From Thermocrinis sp. (GTDB taxonomy: Bacteria > Aquificota > Aquificia > Aquificales > Aquificaceae), in assembly GCA_022759285.1 (NCBI GenBank), contig JAEMPM010000069.1:1-13157 (forward strand): 13,157 bases of DNA, written 5' to 3'. The notes beneath the pieces are model-generated. The model saw nothing but the letters and a program-made list of their open reading frames with translations, did not search any database and was not told where the DNA came from. Within the stretch, counting starts at the first letter, position 1; each line of letters begins with the position of its first letter. The position numbers and the translations under genes were made by a program. This document shows positions 6,222 through 13,157 of this stretch, piece by piece.

Positions 6222-6458
6222 ATGGACCTGGAAACTAGAGTTAAGGAAATAATCGCAGACCAGCTTGGTGTAGAGATTGAAAAACTTAGAGATGACGCGA
6301 ACTTTGTGCAGGACCTCGGAGCGGACTCTCTGGATGTGGTGGAGCTTATAATGGCTTTTGAGGAGGAGTTTGGTATAGAAATACCTGACGAAGATGCAGA
6401 AAAGATAAGAACTGTGGGGGATGTTATCAACTATCTAAAAGAGAGAGTGCAGACTTGA
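6222..6458 (+). CDS. acpP: Acyl carrier protein
   Basis: This 78-residue acidic four-helix protein carries growing acyl chains on a phosphopantetheine arm during type II fatty-acid synthesis. The attachment site is Ser36 in GADSLDVVEL, the usual position. Length and charge match the family (many Glu and Asp, especially in helices II and III, which dock onto partner enzymes). Its stop codon overlaps the fabF start in a TTGA tetranucleotide, so carrier protein and condensing enzyme should be made together. Confidence 0.98.
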   Translation: MDLETRVKEIIADQLGVEIEKLRDDANFVQDLGADSLDVVELIMAFEEEFGIEIPDEDAEKIRTVGDVINYLKERVQT

Positions 6459-7696
6459 GCAGAAGAGTTGTTGTTACGGGCCTTGGGGTAGTAAGCCCCA
6501 TAGGCACGGGTGTTGAAAAATTCTGGAAGAATTTAATAGCTGGTGTAAGCGGAGTAGATATAATAAAAAGGTTTGATCCAGTAGAAATAGGTCTAAGCGT
6601 TCATATAGCGGCAGAGGTAAAGGATTTTAACCCAGAGCTGTACTTTGACAAAAAGGAAGCCCAAAAGGTATCTGATTTCATAAAGTTTGCGGTGGCATCT
6701 GCTGAGGAAGCCATAAAGGACAGTGGGCTTTTGGAGGACAAGTTTGACCCTTACAGAGTAGGTGTAATAATTGGCACAGGTATAGGTGGGCTCAGGGACA
6801 TTGAAGAACAGCAGAAGGTCCTTATGGAAAAGGGTCCTAGAAGGGTGTCTCCTTTCTTTATTCCCTATGGCATATCCAACATGGCGAGTGGGCTCATAGC
6901 CATTCGCTTTGGATTTAAAGGTCCCAACTACTGCGTAGTCTCTGCCTGTGCCACGGGAAACCACTCCATAGGGGATGCCTTTAGGCTTATTCAAAGGGGA
7001 GATATAGATGTAGCCATAGTGGGCGGATGTGAAAGCGCTATCACACCCTTAGGAGTTGCAGGTTTTGCATCTATGAGGGCACTATCCACCAGAAACCACG
7101 AGCCTCAAAAGGCATCAAGACCCTTTGACTTGGAAAGAGATGGCTTTGTTATGGGAGAGGGTGCGGCAGTACTCGTCTTGGAGGAGTATGAGAGGGCAAA
7201 GGCCAGAGGGGCAAAGATATACGCAGAGCTTGTGGGCTATGGTGCTACCGATGACGCATATCACATAACTGCTCCCTGCACGGATGGTGAGGGGGCATAC
7301 ATGTGTATGAAGTTGGCTTTGGAGGATGCAGGCATCCCACCTACGGAGGTAGATTACATAAACGCCCATGGAACATCTACCCCATTAAATGATAAATCTG
7401 AGACATTGGCAATAAAAAGGCTCTTTGGAGAGCATGCCTACAGGCTAAAGATCAGTTCCAACAAATCTATGGTGGGACATCTTCTGGGTGCAGCGGGTGC
7501 CTTGGAGGCGGTGGCAACTGTAAAGACCATTCAAGAGGGAATTATTCCACCTACCATAAACTTAGAACATCCAGATCCGGAGTGCGACTTAGACTATACT
7601 CCCAACGTGGCAGTAAAAAAAGAGGTGGTAGTGGCAATCTCTAACTCCTTTGGCTTTGGAGGCACCAATGCATGCCTTGTCTTCAGAAAACTATAA
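6455..7696 (+). CDS. fabF: 3-oxoacyl-[acyl-carrier-protein] synthase II
   Basis: This 413-residue thiolase-fold condensing enzyme extends acyl-ACP by two carbons using malonyl-ACP. The Cys-His-His triad is complete: Cys165 in VVSACATGNHSIGDA, His305 in NAHGTSTPLND and His342 in GHLLGAAGALEA. Lys337 lies in the SSNKSMVGH segment. The N-terminus RRVVVTGLGVVSPIG and the C-terminal NSFGFGGTNA loop are standard for FabF. The start is TTG, overlapping the acpP stop by 4 bases, with only a weak purine stretch upstream; translation is likely coupled to acpP. The 3' end overlaps rnc by 29 bases. Confidence 0.97.
   Translation: MSRRVVVTGLGVVSPIGTGVEKFWKNLIAGVSGVDIIKRFDPVEIGLSVHIAAEVKDFNPELYFDKKEAQKVSDFIKFAVASAEEAIKDSGLLEDKFDPYRVGVIIGTGIGGLRDIEEQQKVLMEKGPRRVSPFFIPYGISNMASGLIAIRFGFKGPNYCVVSACATGNHSIGDAFRLIQRGDIDVAIVGGCESAITPLGVAGFASMRALSTRNHEPQKASRPFDLERDGFVMGEGAAVLVLEEYERAKARGAKIYAELVGYGATDDAYHITAPCTDGEGAYMCMKLALEDAGIPPTEVDYINAHGTSTPLNDKSETLAIKRLFGEHAYRLKISSNKSMVGHLLGAAGALEAVATVKTIQEGIIPPTINLEHPDPECDLDYTPNVAVKKEVVVAISNSFGFGGTNACLVFRKL
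7658..7662 (+). promoter_or_regulatory. Ribosome binding site of rnc inside fabF
   Basis: GGAGG lies 5 bases before the ATG at 7668. These bases also encode part of the conserved GFGGTN loop of FabF. They decide the rnc start over an in-frame TTG at 7650, which would add six residues, and a TTG at 7677. Confidence 0.75.
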
Positions 7697-8354
7697 GGAA
7701 CTTGAAGATAAAATAGGTTATCACTTTAAAAATCCACATTATCTGCAAACAGCCCTCACCCATAGGTCTTACCAAAACAGCAGAGAGAACTACGAGCTTT
7801 TAGAATTTTTAGGAGACTCCATAGTAAATTTTTTGGTGGTTAGCTTTTTAGTGGAAAACTACCCTCATTACAAAGAAGGAGTTTTGGCGAACATTAAGGC
7901 TTATTTGGTCAGCGAAGAGTTTTTGGCTTCTATAGCAGAAGAGCTTGAACTGGATAAGTACGTCAGAATATCGGGTAAGAGAAGACCTGTTAGTAGTTCG
8001 GTACTGTCAGACCTTTTTGAAGCCCTCTTGGGTGCCATATACATGGATTTGGACGGAGATATGAATAGTTTAAAAAAGCTATTCCTTGAAAGGTATGGAG
8101 AAAAAATAAAGGAAGTTGTAGAAAAGGAGGCATACAAAAGGGATTACAAAACATTACTACAGGAGCTAACCCAAGGAAGATGGAAAGACAGGCCTATCTA
8201 CAGGTTGGTAAGTGTGAGCGGCAAAGAGCATGAGAAAATCTTTGAGGTAGAGTGCCAGATAAGGGAATACAGGGCAATAGGAAGGGGAAGGAACAAAAAA
8301 GAAGCTCAGCAAGAGGCTGCTAAGAAGGTCTATGAAATGCTTCAGAATACGTAA
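7668..8354 (+). CDS. rnc: Ribonuclease III
   Basis: This 228-residue endonuclease cuts double-stranded RNA in rRNA precursors and structured or antisense-paired mRNAs. The N-terminal nuclease domain (about 10-152) holds the signature NYELLEFLGDS, with Glu43, Glu46 and Asp50. The second acidic pair is Asp115 and Glu118 (LSDLFEALLGAIY), equivalent to E. coli Asp114 and Glu117. The C-terminal double-stranded RNA-binding domain spans about 158-228 and ends with the basic GRGRNKKEAQQEAAKKVYEML helix region. The ATG at 7668 is chosen for its GGAGG. The gene overlaps the fabF end by 29 bases, so it is probably translated from the acpP-fabF mRNA. The last 13 bases overlap the convergent gene. Confidence 0.97.
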   Translation: MHALSSENYKELEDKIGYHFKNPHYLQTALTHRSYQNSRENYELLEFLGDSIVNFLVVSFLVENYPHYKEGVLANIKAYLVSEEFLASIAEELELDKYVRISGKRRPVSSSVLSDLFEALLGAIYMDLDGDMNSLKKLFLERYGEKIKEVVEKEAYKRDYKTLLQELTQGRWKDRPIYRLVSVSGKEHEKIFEVECQIREYRAIGRGRNKKEAQQEAAKKVYEMLQNT

Positions 8355-8839
8355 GCTCCCCCTGCTAACTTTTGATTAAAGGCCATACCATGTTCCAAAA
8401 CCTCTCTGTAAACCAAAAGGGGCGTAAGTATAACTTTTATTTTCTCATCCCGATCTACTAGACTTATTGTATCTTCCAGTGCTTTGGCAAGGATCTCTAA
8501 GTTTTTGTTTATACTGTTTACCGCGTCCAATCTCTCTATTTCTCTGCTCAGTTCTTCGGGTATGTTTGAAAGAAAGGTGATGTCAAAGTTGAAAATCTCG
8601 TAAAGGTCGTATATATAGTCCAAAGCTTGGACTATCAGACTTTTAAACTTAGCCTCAAAGTTTGCCAAAGTTCTTAATAAGCTTTCCCTCTCTTCTCCCT
8701 CAAGGCAAGATTCCACAAGTATCTTTATCTCCTCTATATCTGCCCTTATTTCTCTGAGAAGCCCCTCCAAAAGGTCTAAGTTAAACTTAATTAGCCTATC
8801 CTGAACCAGCAGGCTTTTTAGCACCTCTAACTTTCTCAT
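8342..8839 (-). CDS. Unrecognised helical protein, last gene of the pyrC cluster
   Basis: I do not recognise this 165-residue protein. It looks almost wholly alpha-helical, with heptad-like Leu/Ile spacing and alternating charges over residues 1-70 (possible coiled coil) and again at about 95-125. It has no signal peptide, membrane helix, cysteine pair or obvious catalytic motif. A short conserved-looking tail, KLAGGAYVF, ends it. It is likely cytoplasmic. The ATG has GGAGG 6 bases upstream, inside the TOPRIM gene, and the two genes overlap by 44 bases. This suggests the two proteins are made together and may interact. The cleanly coding frame and strong ribosome binding site make it a real gene, but no function can be assigned. 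Confidence 0.8.
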   Translation of the reverse strand: MRKLEVLKSLLVQDRLIKFNLDLLEGLLREIRADIEEIKILVESCLEGEERESLLRTLANFEAKFKSLIVQALDYIYDLYEIFNFDITFLSNIPEELSREIERLDAVNSINKNLEILAKALEDTISLVDRDEKIKVILTPLLVYREVLEHGMAFNQKLAGGAYVF

Positions 8840-9158
8840 ACAAATCCTCCACGTATATCACTCCGCACTCTCTGAGCTTCTCCCTAAACTCATCTATCAA
8901 AATATAACCCTGAGAGGACAAAATTGCCACTACCTTTTTATGGATTCTCTCTCCGTGTTCATCCAGGTCAAAAAGGAGGATGACCTGCGGTGTGCCCTCA
9001 AGGATATCTGCCAGGTCTGTTAGCCTTTTGCCTGCAAGGGTGATCACGTTTTCTATTCCAAGCTTTTTTAGGGCTTCTTTGTCCCTTTTACCCTCAACCA
9101 CTACCACTGCTGTCCTAGAAAGCTTTCTGAGCCTATCTAAAAGCTCACTTAGATCCAT
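8796..9158 (-). CDS. Small TOPRIM-domain protein (RNase M5-like / UPF0292-like)
   Basis: This 120-residue protein is little more than a TOPRIM domain, the Mg-binding fold of primases, topoisomerases and RNase M5. The conserved glutamate is Glu22 in VVVVEGKRDKEAL. The DxD is Asp64 and Asp66 in LLFDLDEHGERI, followed by the usual GxRI-type helix. The EGKRDKEALKKLG pattern resembles the short RNase M5-like and archaeal TOPRIM proteins. A nuclease or RNA-maturation role is possible, but I cannot tell which. The ATG at 9158 lies 14 bases inside the end of the carbonic anhydrase-like gene and has no Shine-Dalgarno sequence, so translation is probably by re-initiation. The tail (about 110-120) is Gly/Lys/Pro-rich and overlaps the next gene. 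Confidence 0.82.
   Translation of the reverse strand: MDLSELLDRLRKLSRTAVVVVEGKRDKEALKKLGIENVITLAGKRLTDLADILEGTPQVILLFDLDEHGERIHKKVVAILSSQGYILIDEFREKLRECGVIYVEDLYEKVRGAKKPAGSG
8846..8850 (-). promoter_or_regulatory. Ribosome binding site of the helical protein gene
   Basis: The minus strand reads GGAGG, then ATTTGT, then ATG at 8839. It lies within the TOPRIM coding sequence and supports the 44-base overlapping start. Confidence 0.75.
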
Positions 9159-9666
9159 TTAGGTAGTTATTTTTGTATGCTATGTAGTTTAGGGCAGATT
9201 GTTTTAGGTATTCTATCTCTTCAGGTTTTAGGTCTCTTACCACCTTAGCAGGAAAGCCAGCCACCAAGACACCGGAGGGAAATTTTTTGTTAGGGGTTAG
9301 CAGTGCACCAGCACCCACCAGGACATAGTCCTCTATCTCCACGCCGTCCATAACTATCGCCCCCATACCTATCAGCACATAGTTTCCTACTTTGCATCCG
9401 TGCAATATAACCCTATGTCCCACCGTTGTGTAGTCTCCTATAATGGTGGGATGGGTATCGTGGGTAACATGGATCACTGAGTTGTCTTGGATGTTTGTTC
9501 CCTTTCCTATACGAATGTAATTGACATCTCCTCTAACTACGGCGCCAAACCACAGGCTTGAGTCTTCACCTATTTCTACATCTCCCACTACCACTACATT
9601 CTCAGACATATAAACGGATGGATGAATTTTGGGAAATATGCCTTTGTAAGGTTTGATAATAGCCAT
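9145..9666 (-). CDS. Gamma-class carbonic anhydrase-like left-handed beta-helix protein
   Basis: This 173-residue hexapeptide-repeat protein should form a trimer of left-handed beta-helices. Repeats such as IGEDSSLWFGAVV, IGKGTNIQDNSV and VGNYVLIGMGAIVMDG run through residues 25-130. The three zinc-ligand histidines of the gamma family are visible as His66, His84 and His89 (VIHVTH, TVGHRVILHG), with Arg45, Asp47, Gln60 and Asp61 also conserved. It lacks the acidic proton-shuttle loop of archaeal Cam, so it resembles the CamH/YrdA/PaaY group. Members vary from true carbonic anhydrases to proteins of unknown activity. A helical tail follows from about 148. The ATG has GGAGGTG upstream and overlaps the preceding stop as TAATG, so it is coupled to the penicillin-binding protein gene. 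Confidence 0.9.
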   Translation of the reverse strand: MAIIKPYKGIFPKIHPSVYMSENVVVVGDVEIGEDSSLWFGAVVRGDVNYIRIGKGTNIQDNSVIHVTHDTHPTIIGDYTTVGHRVILHGCKVGNYVLIGMGAIVMDGVEIEDYVLVGAGALLTPNKKFPSGVLVAGFPAKVVRDLKPEEIEYLKQSALNYIAYKNNYLNGSK

Positions 9667-11897
9667 TAGGGCACCTCCTTTATTTTTGATTGTTCTGGTG
9701 TTTTTTGCTGTTCTGGTAAAAACTCTGGTTCCACTATACCCTCAAGCTCGTCCTTGGGTTTTTCCTGTTCTTGTTGTTCCGAATTTTGAGAACATATTCC
9801 CTCTGTGCCAGCTACGAAAGCCATTGGAGTGGGACAATCTACAAAGACAACACCCTCTGGCACTGGGAAGTCCTCCTTTGGAAACATGTATGCGGCCACA
9901 GACATAAAATCAATCCAAATAGGCAAGGCTACCCGAGCACCGACCATCCCTTTACCCATGCTTCTCTTTATGTCAAAGCCCACCCAAACACCAGCAACTA
10001 TTTGAGGAGTAAATCCTACAAACCACGCATCCATGTAATCGTTGGTTGTACCCGTTTTTCCTGCCACAAACCTGTCTATAGAAGAGGCCGACACTGCGGT
10101 TCCCTCCAAAACCACAGCCCTAAGCATATCAACAAGCACTCTTGTTTCTTGTGGTGGCAAAACCTGTTCACATTGAGGACTATGCTCTTCTAAAACTCGC
10201 CCGTCCGAAGAAACTATCTTGGATATAAAGTAAGGCTTACACCGAACACCAAGGTTTGCAAAGGCTTGGTAGGCGGCGGTTAGCTGTAAGGGTGTTGTTT
10301 CTATACTACCAAGAGCCATAGAGTAGTAAGGTTTCAGCTCCAATCCCAGACTTTTTCCCACCTGTATTGGCAAATCAAAGCCTATATCTGCCAACAGATT
10401 TACAGTGGCGGTGTTTATACTTTTAGCTAAAGCAGTTCTCAAGGACACGTATCCATACTCAGCCCCTTCGTAGTTTCTTGGTGTCCATTCTTTGCCTGTG
10501 GATGGGTCGTAAAAACTTCTGGGTGTAGCGTCTATTAAACTGGCCTGTGTGTAGCCCTTCATAAGGGCAGAGAGATATATAATCGGTTTTATGGCAGAGC
10601 CCGGCTGTCTTTTGGCATACACTGCTCTATTGTAAGAGCTCCTCATGTAAGAATACCCTCCAACCATTGCCCTTATAGCACCCGTCTTTGCATCCAAGGC
10701 CACCAAGGCACCCTGGAGGTCTGGCAAAACTTCCCACCTTAGTTCCTTTTTTACCTGATAAAACCTAACAAAAACGTAGTCTCCTTTTTCAAAAGGAAGC
10801 TCTCCCTTCTCTGCTTTAAACTCTTTGTCTCCTATTTCCACCACATACTCATCACCTTGCACGTCCTTTATCTTTCCTATGAGCACCTTGCCCGGTTTTA
10901 TATCCACCTTTTGCTCTTTGTAGAGTTTTTCTGCAGTAGAATAATCCGCAGGAAGGACAGGTATGCCGTTTGCCCTTGCCACCCGGTATATTCCTTTTTC
11001 TAATACCCGTCTTGCATGCTCCTGAAGGTCCTTATCTATGGTGGTGTATATGGCATAGCCCCCTGCCAAAACAGCTTCGCCGTATTTTTCTATTACGTAA
11101 TCCTTTACATAATCCAAGAAGTAATCCATGCCGTAATATCTATTCTCAAGTCTTAGACTTAGCGGTTTCTTCGAGTAGATTTCGTACTCCTTTTGGGTTA
11201 TGTAGCCGTCTTCTAACATTCTTAAGAGCACATAATTGCGCCTTTCTAAGATCCTCTCTGGATTTTTAAAGGGGTTATACTTGGTGGGTGCCTTTGGCAG
11301 GCTCGCCAATACCGCCGACTCATCCACCGTTAAGTCCTTTACCGATTTGCCAAAGTATATACGGGATGCTGCTTCTACCCCATAGGCTCCCTGTCCAAGG
11401 TATATGTAGTTAAGGTAAAGTTCCAAAATTTTGTCCTTTGAAAACTCCCTCTCTATTTTTATCGCCAAGAGGGCTTCTTTTACCTTCCTTACTAGACTTC
11501 TTTCTGGCGTTAAGAAGAGGTTTCTTGCCAACTGTTGAGTAATGGTGGAAGCACCTTGTTTTATGCCTTTGCTGGAGATGTCTGTAATAAGTGCCCTGAT
11601 AATGGCAATGGGGTCTACACCAAAGTGTTTGTAAAAGTTTTTGTCCTCTGCGGCTATAAAGGCATACCTTGTGTGGGCGGGTATTTTATCAAGAGTAACG
11701 TAGTATCTTCTTTGGAGGGCTATATCTCCAAAGGGTCTTCCTTTGTAGTCATATATGACCGTTGCTTCTGGGGGTTTCCAGTCTTTTAATGCCTTAGGTG
11801 AAGGTAAGCTGCTGTATAAGGCTAACAGGATGACAAAAAGCACAAGAAAGGGAGCACCAAAAAAGATAGCCAGAATTAATCCAATTTTACGCACCAC
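9666..11897 (-). CDS. mrcA: Class A penicillin-binding protein 1A (glycosyltransferase/transpeptidase)
   Basis: This 743-residue bifunctional enzyme polymerises lipid II and cross-links peptidoglycan in the periplasm. It has an N-terminal membrane anchor (about 5-28). The glycosyltransferase 51 domain shows AAEDKNFYKHFGVD with catalytic Glu84, GASTITQQLARNLFL at 116-129 and IEREFSKDKILELYLN. An OB-like insert spans about 333-385. The transpeptidase carries Ser434-x-x-Lys437 (QPGSAIKP), Ser493-Ile-Asn495 and Lys614-Thr-Gly-Thr617, so all active-site motifs are intact. A hydrophilic Glu/Gln/Pro/Lys tail (about 703-743) has no domain I recognise. The start is GTG at 11897 (or GTG at 11894), 11 bases inside pyrC and without a Shine-Dalgarno sequence; an in-frame stop just upstream excludes longer versions. 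Confidence 0.95.
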   Translation of the reverse strand: MVRKIGLILAIFFGAPFLVLFVILLALYSSLPSPKALKDWKPPEATVIYDYKGRPFGDIALQRRYYVTLDKIPAHTRYAFIAAEDKNFYKHFGVDPIAIIRALITDISSKGIKQGASTITQQLARNLFLTPERSLVRKVKEALLAIKIEREFSKDKILELYLNYIYLGQGAYGVEAASRIYFGKSVKDLTVDESAVLASLPKAPTKYNPFKNPERILERRNYVLLRMLEDGYITQKEYEIYSKKPLSLRLENRYYGMDYFLDYVKDYVIEKYGEAVLAGGYAIYTTIDKDLQEHARRVLEKGIYRVARANGIPVLPADYSTAEKLYKEQKVDIKPGKVLIGKIKDVQGDEYVVEIGDKEFKAEKGELPFEKGDYVFVRFYQVKKELRWEVLPDLQGALVALDAKTGAIRAMVGGYSYMRSSYNRAVYAKRQPGSAIKPIIYLSALMKGYTQASLIDATPRSFYDPSTGKEWTPRNYEGAEYGYVSLRTALAKSINTATVNLLADIGFDLPIQVGKSLGLELKPYYSMALGSIETTPLQLTAAYQAFANLGVRCKPYFISKIVSSDGRVLEEHSPQCEQVLPPQETRVLVDMLRAVVLEGTAVSASSIDRFVAGKTGTTNDYMDAWFVGFTPQIVAGVWVGFDIKRSMGKGMVGARVALPIWIDFMSVAAYMFPKEDFPVPEGVVFVDCPTPMAFVAGTEGICSQNSEQQEQEKPKDELEGIVEPEFLPEQQKTPEQSKIKEVP

Positions 11898-13157
11898 TTT
11901 TATAGACTATTTTACCATCCTTAATAGTTATAACTACCCGGCCTTTGAGGGTTTTTCCCCAAAGGGGTGTGTTTTGGGATTTGGAGAGGTTCGTTTCCTC
12001 GTTGAGGACCCACTCTTGATCTGGGCTAAAGAGCACTAAGTTAGCAGGAGCACCTATCTTTATACCCCTTTCCAATCCCAACAGCTTGGCAGGGTTTATA
12101 GAAAGCAGTTCCACCATTCTTTTTAGGTTTATTATCCCCCTTCTTACCAACTCTAAAGCCATAGGTAATGCAGTCTGCAGACCTATCATACCTGGCATAG
12201 CACTTTCCAACAGACCCTTTTCTTTTTTGGCGTGTGGGGCATGGTCTGTGGCTATACAATCTATAGTGCGGTCCTTTAGACCCTCCAAAAGTGCCTGTAT
12301 ATCCTCCTCCCTTCTCAAAGGTGGATTAACCTTGGCGTTAGCCCCGCTTTTTAAAAGCTCATCCTCCTTAAAGAGTAGATGATAAGGGTTGACTTCGCAG
12401 GATATGGGTGCAGATTTTTCCTTAAAGAACCTTATTATCTCCACAGAAAGCTTGGAAGATAGGTGTTGGATGTGTATTCTTCCTTTGGTGTGATAGGAAA
12501 GGATACAGTCCCTTGCCACCAAAATATCCTCAGCGCTTGGGCTTCTGTATGCAATGCCGAGCAAAGAGCTAACATATCCTTCATTTATATGCCCTCTTGC
12601 TAAACCATCGTCCTCGCAGTGGTTCATTACCAAAAGCCCAAGCTGTTTTGCCAACCTTAGGGCTTTCTCCATGAGCCTTGAGTCCATCAGGGGCGAGCCG
12701 TCATCGGTCAGTGCTACACAGCCTGCATTCTTTAAGGCAAAAAAGTCCGTCAGTTCCTTTCCTTGCCTTCCCTTAGTTAAGGCACCAGCGGGCAGAACTT
12801 CGCACAATCCCACCTCCCTTGCCCTTTGGATTACATATTGGGCAACCTCCGGGCTATCTATGGCTGGCTGTGTGTTGGGCATACAAACCACCGTGGTAAA
12901 TCCCCCTGCTACCGCACATTTGCTACCGCTTTCTATGTCTTCTTTGTAAGTTTGTCCCGGGTCCCTAAGATGCACATGCACATCCACGAAGGATGGACAG
13001 AGGATCAAACCACTTCCGTCTATTATCTCCGCATAAGGAAAGTTTAAGTTGTTGCCCACCGCCTTTATTTTTCCATCTTCTATTAGTAGATCTCCCACTG
13101 TGTCCAAATCTTGGCTTGGGTCTATTAACCGGCTTCCTTTTATAAGGAGTGGCTTCA
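11887..13157 (-). CDS. pyrC: Dihydroorotase (pyrimidine synthesis), start codon cut by the window edge
   Basis: This enzyme cyclises carbamoyl-aspartate to dihydroorotate in pyrimidine synthesis. The frame continues to the right edge as (M)KPLLIKGSRLIDPSQ, a normal dihydroorotase N-terminus. The last two bases read TG of a probable start codon, so perhaps one base is missing. With that numbering the ligands are His61 and His63 (HVHLRDPG), Asp153 (TDDGSP), His180 and Cys181 (NHCEDD), His232 (QHLS) and Asp305 (ATDHAPH). As I recall, these are the residues of latent Aquifex aeolicus dihydroorotase. That type uses Asp153 instead of a carboxylated lysine and needs aspartate transcarbamoylase for activity. 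It is the first visible gene of the overlapping minus-strand cluster; the promoter lies outside. A TTG at 13107 is in frame but would remove the first beta strands. Confidence 0.96.
   Translation of the reverse strand, partial: KPLLIKGSRLIDPSQDLDTVGDLLIEDGKIKAVGNNLNFPYAEIIDGSGLILCPSFVDVHVHLRDPGQTYKEDIESGSKCAVAGGFTTVVCMPNTQPAIDSPEVAQYVIQRAREVGLCEVLPAGALTKGRQGKELTDFFALKNAGCVALTDDGSPLMDSRLMEKALRLAKQLGLLVMNHCEDDGLARGHINEGYVSSLLGIAYRSPSAEDILVARDCILSYHTKGRIHIQHLSSKLSVEIIRFFKEKSAPISCEVNPYHLLFKEDELLKSGANAKVNPPLRREEDIQALLEGLKDRTIDCIATDHAPHAKKEKGLLESAMPGMIGLQTALPMALELVRRGIINLKRMVELLSINPAKLLGLERGIKIGAPANLVLFSPDQEWVLNEETNLSKSQNTPLWGKTLKGRVVITIKDGKIVYKSGA

Noticed and set aside
7650..7667. TTG start adding six residues to RNase III
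   Set aside because: No ribosome binding site precedes it, while the ATG at 7668 has GGAGG at proper spacing.
9771..10193. 140-residue frame antisense to the penicillin-binding protein
   Set aside because: Its composition is that of a reversed coding strand (many His, Cys, Tyr), with no ribosome binding site and no recognisable domain. Similar frames opposite fabF (6593-6994) and pyrC (12554-12949) were rejected for the same reason.

Overview
This 13.2 kb window looks like ordinary chromosome from a member of the Aquificaceae (Aquifex/Hydrogenobacter/Thermocrinis type), a thermophilic chemolithoautotroph. Three proteins point there. A sulfide:quinone oxidoreductase has its three redox cysteines at 124, 156 and 347, the numbering I recall for the Aquifex aeolicus enzyme. 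A c-type cytochrome carries an 80-residue domain that closely resembles Hydrogenobacter thermophilus cytochrome c552 as I remember it. A dihydroorotase has metal ligands and a cysteine at the positions known for the latent A. aeolicus enzyme. No similarity search could be run, so the genus is not assigned. I see no mobile element, CRISPR array or defence cassette.

Layout, left to right. (1) The 3' part of a medium-chain dehydrogenase (+) runs in from the left edge and overlaps the end of a rhomboid protease-MscS channel operon (-). (2) Divergent from the rhomboid gene is sqr (+), closed by a clear intrinsic terminator. Tail to tail with it lies a lipoprotein-type cytochrome c552 gene (-). (3) Divergent from the cytochrome gene is rpsT (ribosomal protein S20, +), which overlaps tail to tail with murJ (lipid II flippase, -). 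murJ sits 7 nt behind a tRNA-Leu(GAG). (4) Divergent from the tRNA is acpP-fabF-rnc (+), fatty-acid synthesis plus RNase III. (5) rnc meets the end of a long minus-strand cluster. In transcription order this is pyrC, a class A penicillin-binding protein, a gamma-class carbonic anhydrase-like protein, a small TOPRIM protein and an unrecognised helical protein. Every junction in that cluster overlaps.

Themes. Sulfide oxidation feeds the quinone pool and c552 is a downstream electron carrier, so sqr and the cytochrome make sense as neighbours. MurJ and the penicillin-binding protein flip and polymerise the same lipid-linked peptidoglycan precursor. The genome is very compact: there is no gene-free stretch over 85 bases, and three of the four convergent gene pairs overlap. 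Five of the six promoters I can propose carry an exact TGn extended -10 box and no convincing -35. Several starts are placed from ribosome binding sites or conserved residues rather than the longest reading frame (rhomboid, murJ, acpP, rnc), and both edge genes are incomplete.

The most interesting points are the abutting opposed -10 boxes between the cytochrome and rpsT, the tethered c552, the leader-poor murJ start behind the tRNA, the ribosome binding site of rnc written inside a conserved fabF motif, and the uncharacterised TOPRIM/helical gene pair.
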